A stretch of DNA of 64,000 bases from Alnus glutinosa (lineage: Eukaryota > Streptophyta > Magnoliopsida > Fagales > Betulaceae), in the NCBI RefSeq assembly GCF_958979055.1, contig NC_084887.1:32155544-32219543 (forward strand), in the 5' to 3' direction. How positions within the stretch are numbered: position 1 is the first letter of the stretch; each line of letters starts with the position of its first letter. A program made the position numbers and the translations under genes. This document shows, in pieces, positions 32,835-42,940 of this stretch. The notes beneath the pieces were generated by a model, which saw only the letters and a list, made by a program, of their open reading frames with translations, did no database searches and was not told the DNA's origin.

Positions 32835-34293
32835 CTGCCTAGAAGAAACAGATTTTCTTGACATTTTTTTTTTTTTTGATAAGTTAGATTTTCTTGACAT
32901 TTTCAGTGTAAAAAATAAAAAAGTATCCAAGAAAATGGGAAGGAGGGGGAACAAAGAAAAAAAAATCTTCAAATGAATCAACAGATGGCTTCTTTAAGTC
33001 ATACGAAGAGTTTTTAAATAGAGCCTTTGCCTGCGAATGTACCACATGTGAAAGGCTCAAAGCCAACTAATGGCAGTGACTTGTAAGAGAACAAACGAGT
33101 TGACCAAATATAGTAATTGTGCACATATCACATCGTCAAATCACGTATATATTTAATACTTAGATTTTAAAAAAAAAAAAATTAAAAAAAAAAAAAAAAA
33201 AAACACTGAAAATCAACAGAAAATCTTGTAGAAAGTACATGAACAATACAAGCATATTGAAATTTCATTCATATTTGAACATGTCATTCTACTTTTAAAC
33301 TGTATTTGTTTCGACCGTAAACACAAGTTATAAATTTCTGCTGTATGGATGAAACCCTGAAAACGATCTTGAAAGCATTTTTCATTCCAGTTGCGCAGAA
33401 AATCATTATCCCATCCCTCCATCCTAAACAACCCAAAACCTGAAACCCTGGAATCCTTAGCCAAAAGCTCAAACAATTAACACCACAATTTTCACAAACC
33501 AAACTCAGGAAATTCAACCAATCCAACTCCAATCACCACAATAAATAATTCAAACCCAATTGCAACCTCTAACCCAAACAAGAAAAACAAGTACAAGGAC
33601 CGGCGAGTCTACATGTTTGGTCAAAAAACATAGAAAATAGCTTTCTTGGCTGTCGAGTGGCGCCCAAAAGTGTATAATACTTTTTGTGCATTATAGGTAT
33701 TGAATAAGAGATTTACTAAAATAACATAGATGACATCAGTTTTAAAAGACTCACCAAAGTACTTGTGTTATTCTAAAATGATTTTTTAAAAAAAATAAAA
33801 AATAAACGAGTAGATATTATTGCTCATACAAAGTTATTGATAACAACTTTGTTATTAAATAAAAACCATTTTCAACTACTCCTTCCTTCCTTTTATAAAT
33901 AGATATGCGCAAACAAATTTCTACAAATTCGGATCTTCTGTTTAAAGGCATCAAAAATTTGTAACTTTGTCAAGCATTACTAATATGAAGGCAAAGAGAA
34001 ATGTAACAGTTCCCTATTTGAGTTGATGCAAAACACATCATGAAAATTACGTGTCTGTTCACAATAAAAAGAAATTAAAATAAATAGCCGTAGGGATCAC
34101 TTCATATAATGACTACTAGAGTTTATTTTATGTGTTTTGCTCGTTTTAAGGGTTATTTTTGTGTTTTAATGTTTTAGCATAAGGGTATTATTGTACTTTA
34201 TGTTATTTAGGGTTTCTACGAGTTTTCTATAAAAATTAGTTGTGGATTTAAATGAAGACAGTTAATTGGCTTGGGTTAATAAAATAATTTTAA
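32835..34293. other. Intergenic, no gene recognised
   Basis: A-rich runs at 33170-33203. No supported gene. Confidence 0.5.
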
Positions 34294-34432
34294 GAACAAT
34301 GCTACTCTTCACACCAGCTGACATAACGTATTTTAAATATATCAACCACTTAAAAAAAAAAAAACATAAAGAAAATCACTTAAAACACGTCACGTCAGCA
34401 AGTGTGAAATGGTTTGAAGAGTAGCATCACTC
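34294..34432. mobile_element. Small MITE, ATGCTACTCTTCA TIR
   Basis: Left end GAACAATGCTACTCTTCA; inverted right end GAGTGATGCTACTCTTCA, then similar TG-CG-(T)ATTTTAA/GTGTTTTAA blocks further in. Flanks are TAATTTTAA and AATTTTTAA, a weak 9-bp direct repeat. The interior is an A run and non-coding. Confidence 0.65.
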
Positions 34433-36460
34433 AATTTTTAAAGGGGAATTTCAATTGTTCTTCCAACTTTTTGGTATCCTTGAAGAACCAACCAATTGTT
34501 GATGCCTTGCCTTTATTCATGGTATTTTGAGTGAATCGGCAAGTTTAAAAAGGGTTTTGCTTCCAATATTCGTTCATGAATCAACGAATTTAAGATTGTT
34601 TTACTTCTCCTTTACAAGATCTAATTTTCCTACTCCCTGCATCATGAGTCTACTTGAGAATCATTGAATTTTTTTTTTCCTAATTAGAATCATTGAATAT
34701 TAGGTTATAAAGGAATTGTATAAGGCCATAGAGCATAGGCAACAACCGAAAAATCATAACCATAACTCATAAAATCACAACCAGGTGCCAAATCCAGTGT
34801 CCCTACTGATCTTAAAAAGATTATTAAAGTAGTTTAAGTGAATTGCATGTATAGAACTAACAATGAAAGGGGTCTATAATATAGGTTGGAAATTCACAAA
34901 CAACGTGGAAGGTTACTTGGTAAGCTATGCCTAGCATCTAGACATAACAAAAAAAAAAAGTGGCTATGGTAATTTCCCTTTTAACTCATTTCAACAGTGA
35001 ATTACGCCATAGGAGCTCAGACAGCAAAGCTAACAAATTTAACTTCCAAGATCTGATTAACAATCAATTTGATCTTCATGGAAACGAAAGATTATAGTTT
35101 ACTTACAAAGAGATCTACCTTTTTAAAAGGTGAAGTACAGCAACCATCGCCTAAGCTCTTTCCTATTAGAAATAAATATTGAAAATTATGATTTCAGCAT
35201 CTTCAAAGTTTCTTCAACAAGCCGCCAAGAATTTTTATTTTACTTTACCGTCCCTTTTGTTTGTCTATCTTTGCAAATAAGTGAACATCAATCATTACTT
35301 TCACGTGGAAATAAAAAGTCATTATTTCCAAAAGCTATTCTTCTTTTATTTGGGGTGCATCATAATAAATGTAACTTAGGAAAATCAAATACTTGGAAGT
35401 ATTACTTTGGAAAGTTAATATCAATTCTGGGACATCCCAAAATGGGAAAGAGGGGCAAACAAAAGGACCAAAGTAGTACAAAAGATTGCCAAGATAAAGT
35501 GAAAGATTTGATAAGAACAGCCTGCTCCGGGAAGCAAGAGCTTTGTTCATTCAAAGGTCAATTATGTCTAGCATCAAAAGTAATGAAGGAAAGGGAAAAA
35601 TGGATTTCGTCAAAGTTCTTGAGTCAAGTGACCCTATAAATCTTGATAAGAATCACATGAGTTCTTACCAACCAAAATTGCCTAAGGGGAATTTAACAAG
35701 ATATGGAATTCATAATAGAGGCAGAACTTCCATCTGGAGTTCAAAAACAAGGAATCAGATTCTTGGCCAAATTATAGTTTATGTTCATGTTGAGTCTGTT
35801 CGATATCAAAATGCTTATCTTTTCAATTTCTTCATATTATTTTCAAAATTAGGGTTAGTTGCAACTATGGGGTCATTAGCAATGTCCCTTATAACTATGA
35901 ATTTTTGCAATCAACACTCTTCTCGCTAAGGACCTGATCAAAAGGTCCCTTATAACTATTACTTAGTTTCAAAACTTGAGTTTAGTTTACAACGTCCACC
36001 CCACTAATCTCTTAAAAATAATATACTAGTGCACATTAATGTCCACTCCACCCCTTGAATCCGTTAAATTTAGCACTAACTATATCTTTTACTCACCGTG
36101 ATACTAGGAAGACAGCCAGACGGGTACACCAATGCAGAAGGTCACACAAATTGAACATCTCTTTCAATGACCACAATCAATTACGATGTATACACAAATT
36201 TCAGCCAATAAGCACCACTAAAACTTGAATAAACTTTAAAAAGGCAATTCATTTCCATGACAATCCCAAAGAGCATATTTCTAGTAACACATAAAGAGCT
36301 ATGCAAAATGCAAGTGCAACAAAACTATTACAAGCTTCATTCAAGACTATATCCCAAAACAAAACCAAAAAAAAAAGTATTTACACATAATAACAAACAA
36401 GATATATTCATCGAAATGGTAGCTTACCTGCAAGCCCTGCCCCTCGAGGCCACCACCACC
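34433..36460. other. Intergenic with two open frames of unknown status (35130-35639, 35543-35929)
   Basis: Two overlapping plus-strand frames of 169 and 128 codons occur. The first is Lys- and Leu-rich with a segment GHPKMGKRGKQKDQ; the second ends in a hydrophobic stretch. I do not recognise either, they overlap out of frame, and composition matches the surrounding AT-rich DNA. They may be decayed retroelement coding sequence. The last few hundred bases before 36474 would hold the 3' UTR of the RING gene. Confidence 0.3.
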
Positions 36461-36473
36461 AATTCTCTCATAA

Positions 36474-37208
36474 CTAGGGCTCTTCAGTTGGCAACTCGTA
36501 CCGGCAAAGGGGGCACGTATTCCTTATACTCAACCAGGGCACAATGCAGTCCCCGTGATAATAGTGAGCACAAGGAAGTCTCCTCACCTTCTCCTCCACC
36601 ACAATCTCATCCTTGCAAACCGCACAAACCGCAGTGCTTCGACCCAATTCCTCCACCGTTAACTCCACGCAAGGAAGACTTTCCACAACCCTCTTCGCCG
36701 CCGGGCGGCTACGCCTCTGGTTCTCCGCGAACCGCCCCAAAACGTCGCCGTTCTCGGGCCCAATCACGCCGTATTCATCCAGAAGACCTGCTAGAAACGA
36801 ATCAAAATCAGAATAATAATCACGCTCAAGGTTTCCTACCTCTATTTTCTCCACTTCCTCCCATTCCAAACCCGCAAACCCAATCCTCCGCTCCACCTCC
36901 TCCAAGCAGAAGCGAAAAGTGTTCTCAGAATTGAAATCCGTACCCGGAAACGTATCAACGTGGAAGGCGAGTAAATCGTCATCGGAAAGGCGCTCCAAGA
37001 GGACGGCGACCAACCGGTCCACGTCGCGGTCGGAACCAGAGCCAGAGTCGGAAAACTGGTCGGAGTCGGCGGCGAAGGGATCGAGGCCCAAGTTGTCGTG
37101 AAAATTGGAGCGCCGGTGGGTGTGGGAATCCAGGGATTGGGTGTGGATATGCGGGTGGAGTGGATTGGGGTCGGTTTCCGGTAGGGTGTGTTGGTTGAGC
37201 TGAGACAT
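36474..37208 (-). CDS. RING-H2 E3 ubiquitin ligase, intronless
   Basis: Transfers ubiquitin from an E2 to substrates; the substrate is unknown. The 244-residue protein has an acidic, disordered N-terminal half (His/Pro-rich 1-40, Ser/Asp repeats 45-62) and a complete C-terminal RING-H2 finger at residues 195-235: CAVC, 14 residues, CAHYYH, GDC, 10 residues, CPLC. The HYYHGDCIVPWL and RNTCPLCRYELPT segments are those of the CIP8/RING1-like group (BCA2-type RING). No transmembrane segment is seen, so it is likely cytosolic or nuclear. The frame starts at the only ATG before the conserved part and ends a few residues after the RING, as is usual in this group. The coding sequence is more GC-rich than its surroundings. 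It has no obvious partner gene next to it; its promoter side faces a SINE at 37488. Confidence 0.92.
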   Translation of the reverse strand: MSQLNQHTLPETDPNPLHPHIHTQSLDSHTHRRSNFHDNLGLDPFAADSDQFSDSGSGSDRDVDRLVAVLLERLSDDDLLAFHVDTFPGTDFNSENTFRFCLEEVERRIGFAGLEWEEVEKIEVGNLERDYYSDFDSFLAGLLDEYGVIGPENGDVLGRFAENQRRSRPAAKRVVESLPCVELTVEELGRSTAVCAVCKDEIVVEEKVRRLPCAHYYHGDCIVPWLSIRNTCPLCRYELPTEEP

Positions 37209-37487
37209 GGTTCACACTTTTTGGATATTTGGAATTTGGGAAGGCTGATGGCTGATGGCGGGTTGGAATTTGGAGTGTTTATTGTTTAGGTGGCGCTACG
37301 GATACAAATTTCCTACCAACTTATTATAAGTAGAAAATTCTTACAAATAACAACATATATTTTTTAAGCTATTAAAAAAATTGTTAAAAAAACATTGTAT
37401 TAAAAAAAAAAAAAATGTATTTCTGCAATGAATATATAATAGTTTTAAAAGTTGATTTGTAAAAGAAATTTGTCACGCAGTTATTGT

Positions 37488-37619
37488 TCTTTTTCTTTTT
37501 TCTTTTTTCTTTTTTCTTTTTGATATGTTCACACAAGAGGGAGAAAGGGAATTCGAACTAGTGACCTCCGTTTCATGAGGCGTGATCTCCAGCCGATTGA
37601 GCTATCCCTTGGAGACCTC
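37488..37619 (-). mobile_element. tRNA-derived SINE with 10-bp target-site duplication
   Basis: On the minus strand the unit begins GAGGTCTCCAAGGGATAGCT. It has a box A-like TAGCTCAATCGG (about 37606-37595) and a box B-like AGTTCGAATTCC (about 37558-37547), then a short body and an (AAAAAG)n tail at 37520-37488. It is flanked by perfect direct repeats CAGTTATTGT at 37478-37487 and 37620-37629. This is a complete short SINE inserted in the upstream region of the RING gene, pointing toward it. The tRNA-like part does not fold into a clean cloverleaf, so it is not a tRNA gene. Confidence 0.88.
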
Positions 37620-37829
37620 CAGTTATTGTCCTTCTATGCTGAGGACTTGATTCCATTCGTCTTCATATATGTATATCAATTATTTGAGCTATAAATAGAA
37701 GTTTTTAATTATAAATTGTTTTATATGTAGTCTTTGAATCATGAATTTTAAAGAGTCTTTGATTACTTTTAAAGGTTGTAAGTCTATTTTTTTAAATTAA
37801 GTTTATGAATAAAACTAATTTAGGGAGAA

Positions 37830-38772
37830 AATAAGTAGGTTCTCGTTTTTTGAGAGAACGTCTGAAAGGTTATAGGGATGGGAAGAGAAAATCTTGAACT
37901 TTGCTCGTGGGGGGGGGGGGGGGGGGGGGAGGTTTGACGTCTCCCCCTCCTGGTGCTGGTCTTGAGGGCTAGGGTGGCTTTTGTCATCCCACTAGTCTCT
38001 AGTGGTGGATGGTTTTATTCTCCCAATCTTAGGGTTGTAGAGCTTTTGGTCCCTCCTGATGCTTGACTCGGTGAGGTTGGTGTTTATATGTTGTTTTGTC
38101 TTTGTTTTATGTTGTTTTGGTGCAAATAGAAAGGCCTGTGGGAATGGCAGATGTCAGTGAGTCTCTAGTAGAGTTTTTTTAATTTTTATTGCTAGATCTT
38201 TAAGCCTCGACTGGGTGTTCATCGACAGGATATTTTCTTTAGTGGTCGTCGGCCTCCTCCAGTCACGGTCGTCACTCGACGAGGTTGTGTAGCTCGTTCT
38301 TGCACGACGCATGGCCATAATGCGTCGGGGAGTGTCCTCCCTGGGCTAGCGCGTGAGGGTCATAGCTTGCATATCTGGCCTCGTTTAGTGTCGTTCTGGG
38401 CTTCTGGAGGTCGTTTGATGCTGGAAGGGCTCTCGGAGTAGGAGCGTGTTCTACACCCGCTGAGCTCCAGTGGCGATTCTCCTGGTGCTGGATTTATAAT
38501 GTTTTTTGATTGTATTTGTACATTCTTATATTTTTGTTCACAGTCTACCTTTTGGTAGCTGCTTCAAGCTAAGATCCTTTATGACTTAGTAGATGGAGTT
38601 TCTCCATCTCTAATTCTCTATTCACTACATTGGCCTATGGGCATTGATGTAGCCTTCGGGCAGTTTCTCACCTTCTATGTTTTTGTATTTGTTCTAGCTC
38701 TGGCCTTGTTGTAATCCCCTATGGGATTTCTTTTTCAACAATGAAGGTTCTGGAGATTGTTCAAAAAAATAA
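37830..38772 (+). mobile_element. ORF-less non-LTR retroposon with 19-bp target-site duplication
   Basis: A 943-bp insert lies between two perfect copies of AAAACTAATTTAGGGAGAA (37811-37829 and 38773-38791). It ends with CAATGAAGGTTCTGGAGATT, GTTC and an A-rich tail (AAAAAAATAAA), as expected for target-primed reverse transcription. The interior contains a G run of 21 and GC-richer sequence but no long frame. It could be a 5'-truncated LINE represented by its 3' UTR, or a non-autonomous LINE partner. Confidence 0.85.
37909..37929. repeat. Poly(G) run of 21
   Basis: Near the 5' end of the retroposon insert. Length is subject to sequencing error. Confidence 0.9.
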
Positions 38773-38791
38773 AAAACTAATTTAGGGAGAA

Positions 38792-39396
38792 GTTTATTTG
38801 CGAGCCCTTGATTTGGAGTAGGTTTAGGTTCTCTCCAATAAAACTAATCGATTGACCGGATCTGTAACCCAATCCACTGAGTTTCAAGCCAAACTAGCCC
38901 AATCAACAACTTGATCCACCAGGTTTAGGCTGTTTCGGCCCACTTTCCACTGGGCCCAAAACTGGTCAAAGGCCCAAGTCGACGGCTCGATCGGCTGACC
39001 AAGGCCTATCTGCTGGCAGCCGCTGCCCGCTAGACGTCGTCATCAAACGTCTCTGGTAGCCTCCTCCTACCACTGCCACCAGCCGCCTCCTCTTATAACT
39101 GTCGCCAATAGCCTCCTCTAGCAGTCTATATGCTGTTATCCACTGATCATTGACTGGCAGCCTTCCACAATCTCACTTCATTTTTTTTCTTTGCATCACA
39201 TTAGATCTTTTCTCATTTGAGCTCACATGCATATTTGCTCCCTCGCCAAATAGAATTATCATCAGCTTCATCGACGATGTCGAAGGCCGAGCTTACGCTC
39301 AAATTTTAGTGTTGTTTGCACCATATCCAATTTCATTAAAAGAAACAAACAATTCACTTTCTTTTTCAAACTCAAGGTTCTTGAGTTTGTGAAAGA
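38792..39396. other. Intergenic, no gene recognised
   Basis: A somewhat GC-rich patch (38930-39130) without a supported frame, then AT-rich DNA leading into the LTR-like repeat. Confidence 0.5.
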
Positions 39397-39605
39397 TGTT
39401 AGAATATTTAAAATATTCTCTACATTATGCCTTTGTTTTATTTTCTTGTAGGTCAATTAATTCTATTTCATTTTTAGTCTAAGGTTTTGTTGTTCCCCAC
39501 TTCTAATCAATCTATAAGTATTAATCATTGTAATACAGTTTTAATCATATTCTTTAATAGTCAAGATGTAACTATGACGGTCTTCATCAGTTTCATTCTC
39601 TTTCT
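39397..39605 (+). repeat. LTR-like repeat, copy B
   Basis: Starts TGTTAGAATATTTAAAATAT and resembles copy A at 8959 throughout its length by eye. As with copy A, no internal retrotransposon domain adjoins it. Confidence 0.5.
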
Positions 39606-40123
39606 ACTTCGCTCATTCTCTTTCACATTATGTATCCATTATATATCTCTACCATCATAACCCAGAAGCCATGTTTGTCATAAATAACTTTTTGTTTTTT
39701 CTTCTCAAATTAAAAAAATTAACAAACAATTCAAATCACAAAATAAATAACACTATTCGAAACATAAAAAACTAGTATTTATCTTTATTATTTTACATCA
39801 AAACACTTTTTCAAATCACACACACACAAAAAAAAAGAAAAAAAAAAAAAAAAACAGGCTCTCTGAAACACATTATTCTGCAATACATCCTCTAACCTTT
39901 AACAAGTAGTAAAATAAGGTAGAGACCAAAGTCTCTTCAGTTAGTGGATTTTTAAGGGTATAATTGTCTTTTCATATTCTATAAAAATATGAAAGGACAA
40001 CTATGCCCCTAAAAATACACTAACCGGAGAGAATCCAACGGAGAGGATCCAAATGCCCAAAGTACTGGGTACCCATTGCCAACAGAGTTTGCCAGAACCC
40101 AGAAACAACCCGTCATACCACGC

Positions 40124-40540
40124 CTAACAAACAAGGGAAGCCAACCATGTGAAGACGGCAGGAGCAGCAGCCCATAAGAAAACAACCACTGACGCCAGCA
40201 TGGCCCCGGAGCCTAAACGTCGGAAAATCCTGGCGGCCTTGGGATTCCTGTCGCGGAAATACATGCAACAATTGAAGCCACAACAAGTCCCCGCGACGCT
40301 CACAAGGAAGGCGTGGAAAGTGTAGGGTTGGCCCTTAAAGATAATGGTGGGAGCAGGGTTGCCATCTATGTCTTCCATAGGTAACTGCAAGAAGAACACC
40401 GCTACAAAGGTAGAGATGGTGTATACAATTTCATCGTACCAGTCCCGTACAAGTTTATGGATTGACGGCCGGACCCTTTCCCTGTTGCTGTCCGCCGCCT
40501 GATCCGGCACGCTGCAAACTTTGCCTTCCATTGATGACAT
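40124..40540 (-). CDS. Small multi-pass membrane protein of unknown function
   Basis: A 138-residue (or 135 from the second ATG) intact frame that I cannot name. The N-terminal 35 residues are polar. Three hydrophobic segments follow: roughly 38-54 (EIVYTISTFVAVFFLQL), 73-93 (YTFHAFLVSVAGTCCGFNCC) and 112-136 (SGAMLASVVVFLWAAAPAVF then TWLASLVC). The loops are charged (MEDIDGNPAP; YFRDRNPKAARIFRRLG), and the layout suggests three transmembrane helices. Cysteines cluster in the second segment. Coding-like composition and clean boundaries support a real gene. A TATAAATAC box at 40562-40570 lies only about 22 bp from the first ATG, so translation may begin at the second ATG (40531, MEGKVCSVPD). 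It sits 264 bp from the left end of the Mutator-like element, which could supply or disturb upstream sequence. Confidence 0.7.
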   Translation of the reverse strand: MSSMEGKVCSVPDQAADSNRERVRPSIHKLVRDWYDEIVYTISTFVAVFFLQLPMEDIDGNPAPTIIFKGQPYTFHAFLVSVAGTCCGFNCCMYFRDRNPKAARIFRRLGSGAMLASVVVFLWAAAPAVFTWLASLVC

Positions 40541-40561
40541 GTGTTATATAGCATCAATGTC

Positions 40562-40570
40562 GTATTTATA
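40562..40570 (-). promoter_or_regulatory. TATA-like box upstream of the small membrane protein gene
   Basis: TATAAATAC on the minus strand. With the usual 25-35 bp spacing, transcription would start at or just after the first ATG, favouring the second ATG at 40531. A second candidate, TATATAAC, is even closer. Confidence 0.45.
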
Positions 40571-40804
40571 GTACCCAGATCAGATCGAGAGTATGTATGG
40601 CAAGAAAGTGCATAGGAGGTTTCTTGAATGGTTCCCTGACGATTGTAAAGAAATCGTCAGGGCAGAGGACTCAGAGGAGGTTTCTTTGCACCTTCAACTT
40701 TTTGTTTAGCATTGACTACGGAAGGAACAAAGAAAGACGACGCAAGTTCCTGGAAATTTCAAGAAGATTTGACTGAATGGGCCCATTCCCATCTTTTCTT
40801 TTTT

Positions 40805-41254
40805 GAGAAATGCTACGCTTACCCACCAGGATTCCACTGCCATCCCACCCGTCTTACGTGGCATTATTATTATTTTTCTTTTTTCTTTTTGAGTTTTGAA
40901 TCCTAAAAGGCTAAACGCGTTGGGAGGGGTAATTTTTGTCATTTTCCCTCCCAACGCGTCTCTCTCTCTCTCTCTTCTCCGGCTGGCCGTTCGTCCTTCA
41001 CCGGCGCCATCTCCACCGGCCCGCATCTCTATCGCCCGTTCTTCTTCTTCGGCAACGTGTTCGTGTTTCGTGTCTCCGGCGTTATTCAACTTCCTGGTAT
41101 TCTCTCTCTAGCATTTTTATGGGTATACTGTGGTGGGTGATTTTGCTTGGTTTTGATCCGGTTTGAGGGGGAAAAATCGGTTTTTTATTGGTTCGTGTTG
41201 GTGATTTTCTTGGTTCTGATTGTTGGATGGTGTTGGTTAGGGTGCTTGCAAGGA
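40805..41254 (+). repeat. Left terminal inverted repeat of the Mutator-like element
   Basis: Similar by eye to the right repeat at about 85-90%, with small indels (for example an extra GCCATCTCCACC block here). The middle part, a CT run followed by CCGG-rich sequence, looks like a gene 5' leader. Confidence 0.85.
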
Positions 41255-42595
41255 CCCGTGCTTAAACAAAGAAAAAAAAAATCAACTTTTACTTAGTTTA
41301 AATTTTGACAAACAGCAGGACTAAATAAATTGTTGATGAGAATCAATGATTTCTGCAGTTTAAATAAATTTCTGCAGAAGATTGGAAAAGACAACTGATG
41401 GATGCATATTACTGCAAGTTGCCTGATTTTTGTTTATATGGTTGTTTTCAGTTGCTGGTTGAACGAAGTGTATGGTTGTATAGGGACTTGTCGGAACTTT
41501 GTTTTTAAAAACAATACTTGATTTTTGCTTCAGATTTTTTCTTATTATCAACCTCAATTTTATGCCAAGTTGTTGCAGTTCTTTTAAACATTTGAAGTCA
41601 TTTCTTACTATAGTTATTTTCAGCAGGTCCGGAATCTCTATGAGATGAAATCTAGGGCCCTGTTGTAGTGCCCCTTCCTATCACCGCCTTGTGGATCTTC
41701 GATGTAGCAGTGTCAATGTAGTTATAATCTTGCGTGGGATGGAATAGGCTTGAATTGTGAAGGATCTTTCTCTAGGTGTTTTCAGTGTGTATAGTACTGA
41801 TTTTGATCTACTTCTAGATGTAAGTTGTAGTTCACCTTCATTTCTAGTTATTCAAATTGATATAATAGGTTCACCTTCATTTATAGTTATTCAAATTGAA
41901 TGGAAGTTGCTCAATGTGGACTTTTCTGATTTTAAGCTTTTTTGTATAGGTATGATTATCTAAAATTGTTTAATGTATGAAAAGGATCATTGTAATATTT
42001 ATCTTTTGGTTTGGCTTTAAGTTCATAATTAGTCATTGTGAGATGCTTCAGCTTGGAATGTGAACAACATTGAAGGAAAAATGGCTGGCCTTGTTATTCA
42101 TCACGATTTTTAGGGAGAGAAGGCAAGTTACTTGATGTTAGTTTTTCATAATAGTCTCTACTTCTACAATTTGCAAACTTGATTACCTCTTTGGCTCTTT
42201 GCACATCATAATATAATAAATGTGTTCTCCTGTGTAGAACTCTGCCTTGGAGTAATTTGCTTAAAGCTCTTTTTTTGTCTGTGTTTTAAAATTTACAAAT
42301 TCTCTGTGATCTATCTGCATGACCCAAATCATGATATGCTTCCAAAAATTTCTTATATGGTTCTACTTTTCTTGTTTGGATGTCTTTAAGGTAACACAGA
42401 AAAGGTCTTTTGTGCTATACACCACTTGAGTAAGACCAGTGCAGGTTCCTTAGATGCACTCACCCGTGCAAGCCATTGGTTATGCCAATTAGGGGCTCAG
42501 CCGAGGATGCCACCAGCCTAGAACTTTCCCATCAATTTTGTAGAAATTCCAATATCTCTAAAAGATGGTTTGGACTCAAATAAGCTACAACTTTG

Positions 42596-42703
42596 GTTCA
42601 TCATCTAGACATGGACTGGGGGTGTCACTTTCGCTTTAGCTGCTATTATATTTATGGCCATGGTCCTTGCCACGTATGTTTATCAATACAAATGAAATGA
42701 TAT
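42596..42703 (+). other. Open segment encoding a hydrophobic helix, possible captured gene end
   Basis: One frame reads GGVTFALAAIIFMAMVLATY then VYQYK and a stop at about 42701. This is a single 20-residue hydrophobic helix with a short basic tail, preceded by an in-frame stop. It looks like the C-terminal membrane anchor of a protein, but I do not recognise which. Chance is possible in AT-rich DNA. Confidence 0.3.
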
Positions 42704-42734
42704 TGAATGTTTATCAATATATTGAATGTCCCAA

Positions 42735-42900
42735 ATACTCATGCCACGTGAAGAAATGAGGCTATGTGGTCACTGTAGTCAATGCCACCAACACGGCTGC
42801 CATCACTTTGGTCTGCTAGATTGTTAAAAGTGCCATAACGCGGTCCATCATTTCCGATGGCCGAAACCATAATTATGTTATTTGGTGTTATTTCCCAAGC
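42735..42900 (-). pseudogene. Captured fragment of a site-1 protease (SBT6.1, subtilase) gene
   Basis: On the minus strand the frame reads [19 protein letters not shown], then [13 protein letters not shown] and [13 protein letters not shown]. This corresponds to the segment of plant site-1 protease that contains the oxyanion-hole Asn (SAIGNDGP). A one-base deletion after IASF shifts the frame, after which [10 protein letters not shown] resumes. Several residues differ from the family, and the piece is about 55 codons of a protein of roughly 1000. Its left flank in coding direction is a poly(G) run. It is non-functional as protein; it shows that the surrounding element picked up a host gene exon. 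Confidence 0.85.
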
Positions 42901-42919
42901 AACATTAACATATGTAAAA

Positions 42920-42940
42920 GGGGGGGGGGGGGGGGGGGGG
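42920..42940. repeat. Poly(G) run of 21
   Basis: Directly upstream (in coding sense) of the captured protease fragment. Length approximate. Confidence 0.9.

Noticed and set aside
36257-36934. 225-codon plus-strand frame opposite the RING gene
   Set aside because: It is the antisense of the RING-H2 coding region; its Pro/Ser-rich translation arises from the complementary strand of GC-rich coding sequence.
37540-37610. tRNA gene on the minus strand
   Set aside because: Boxes A and B are present, but the acceptor and anticodon stems do not pair properly, and an A tail with flanking duplications shows it is a SINE head.
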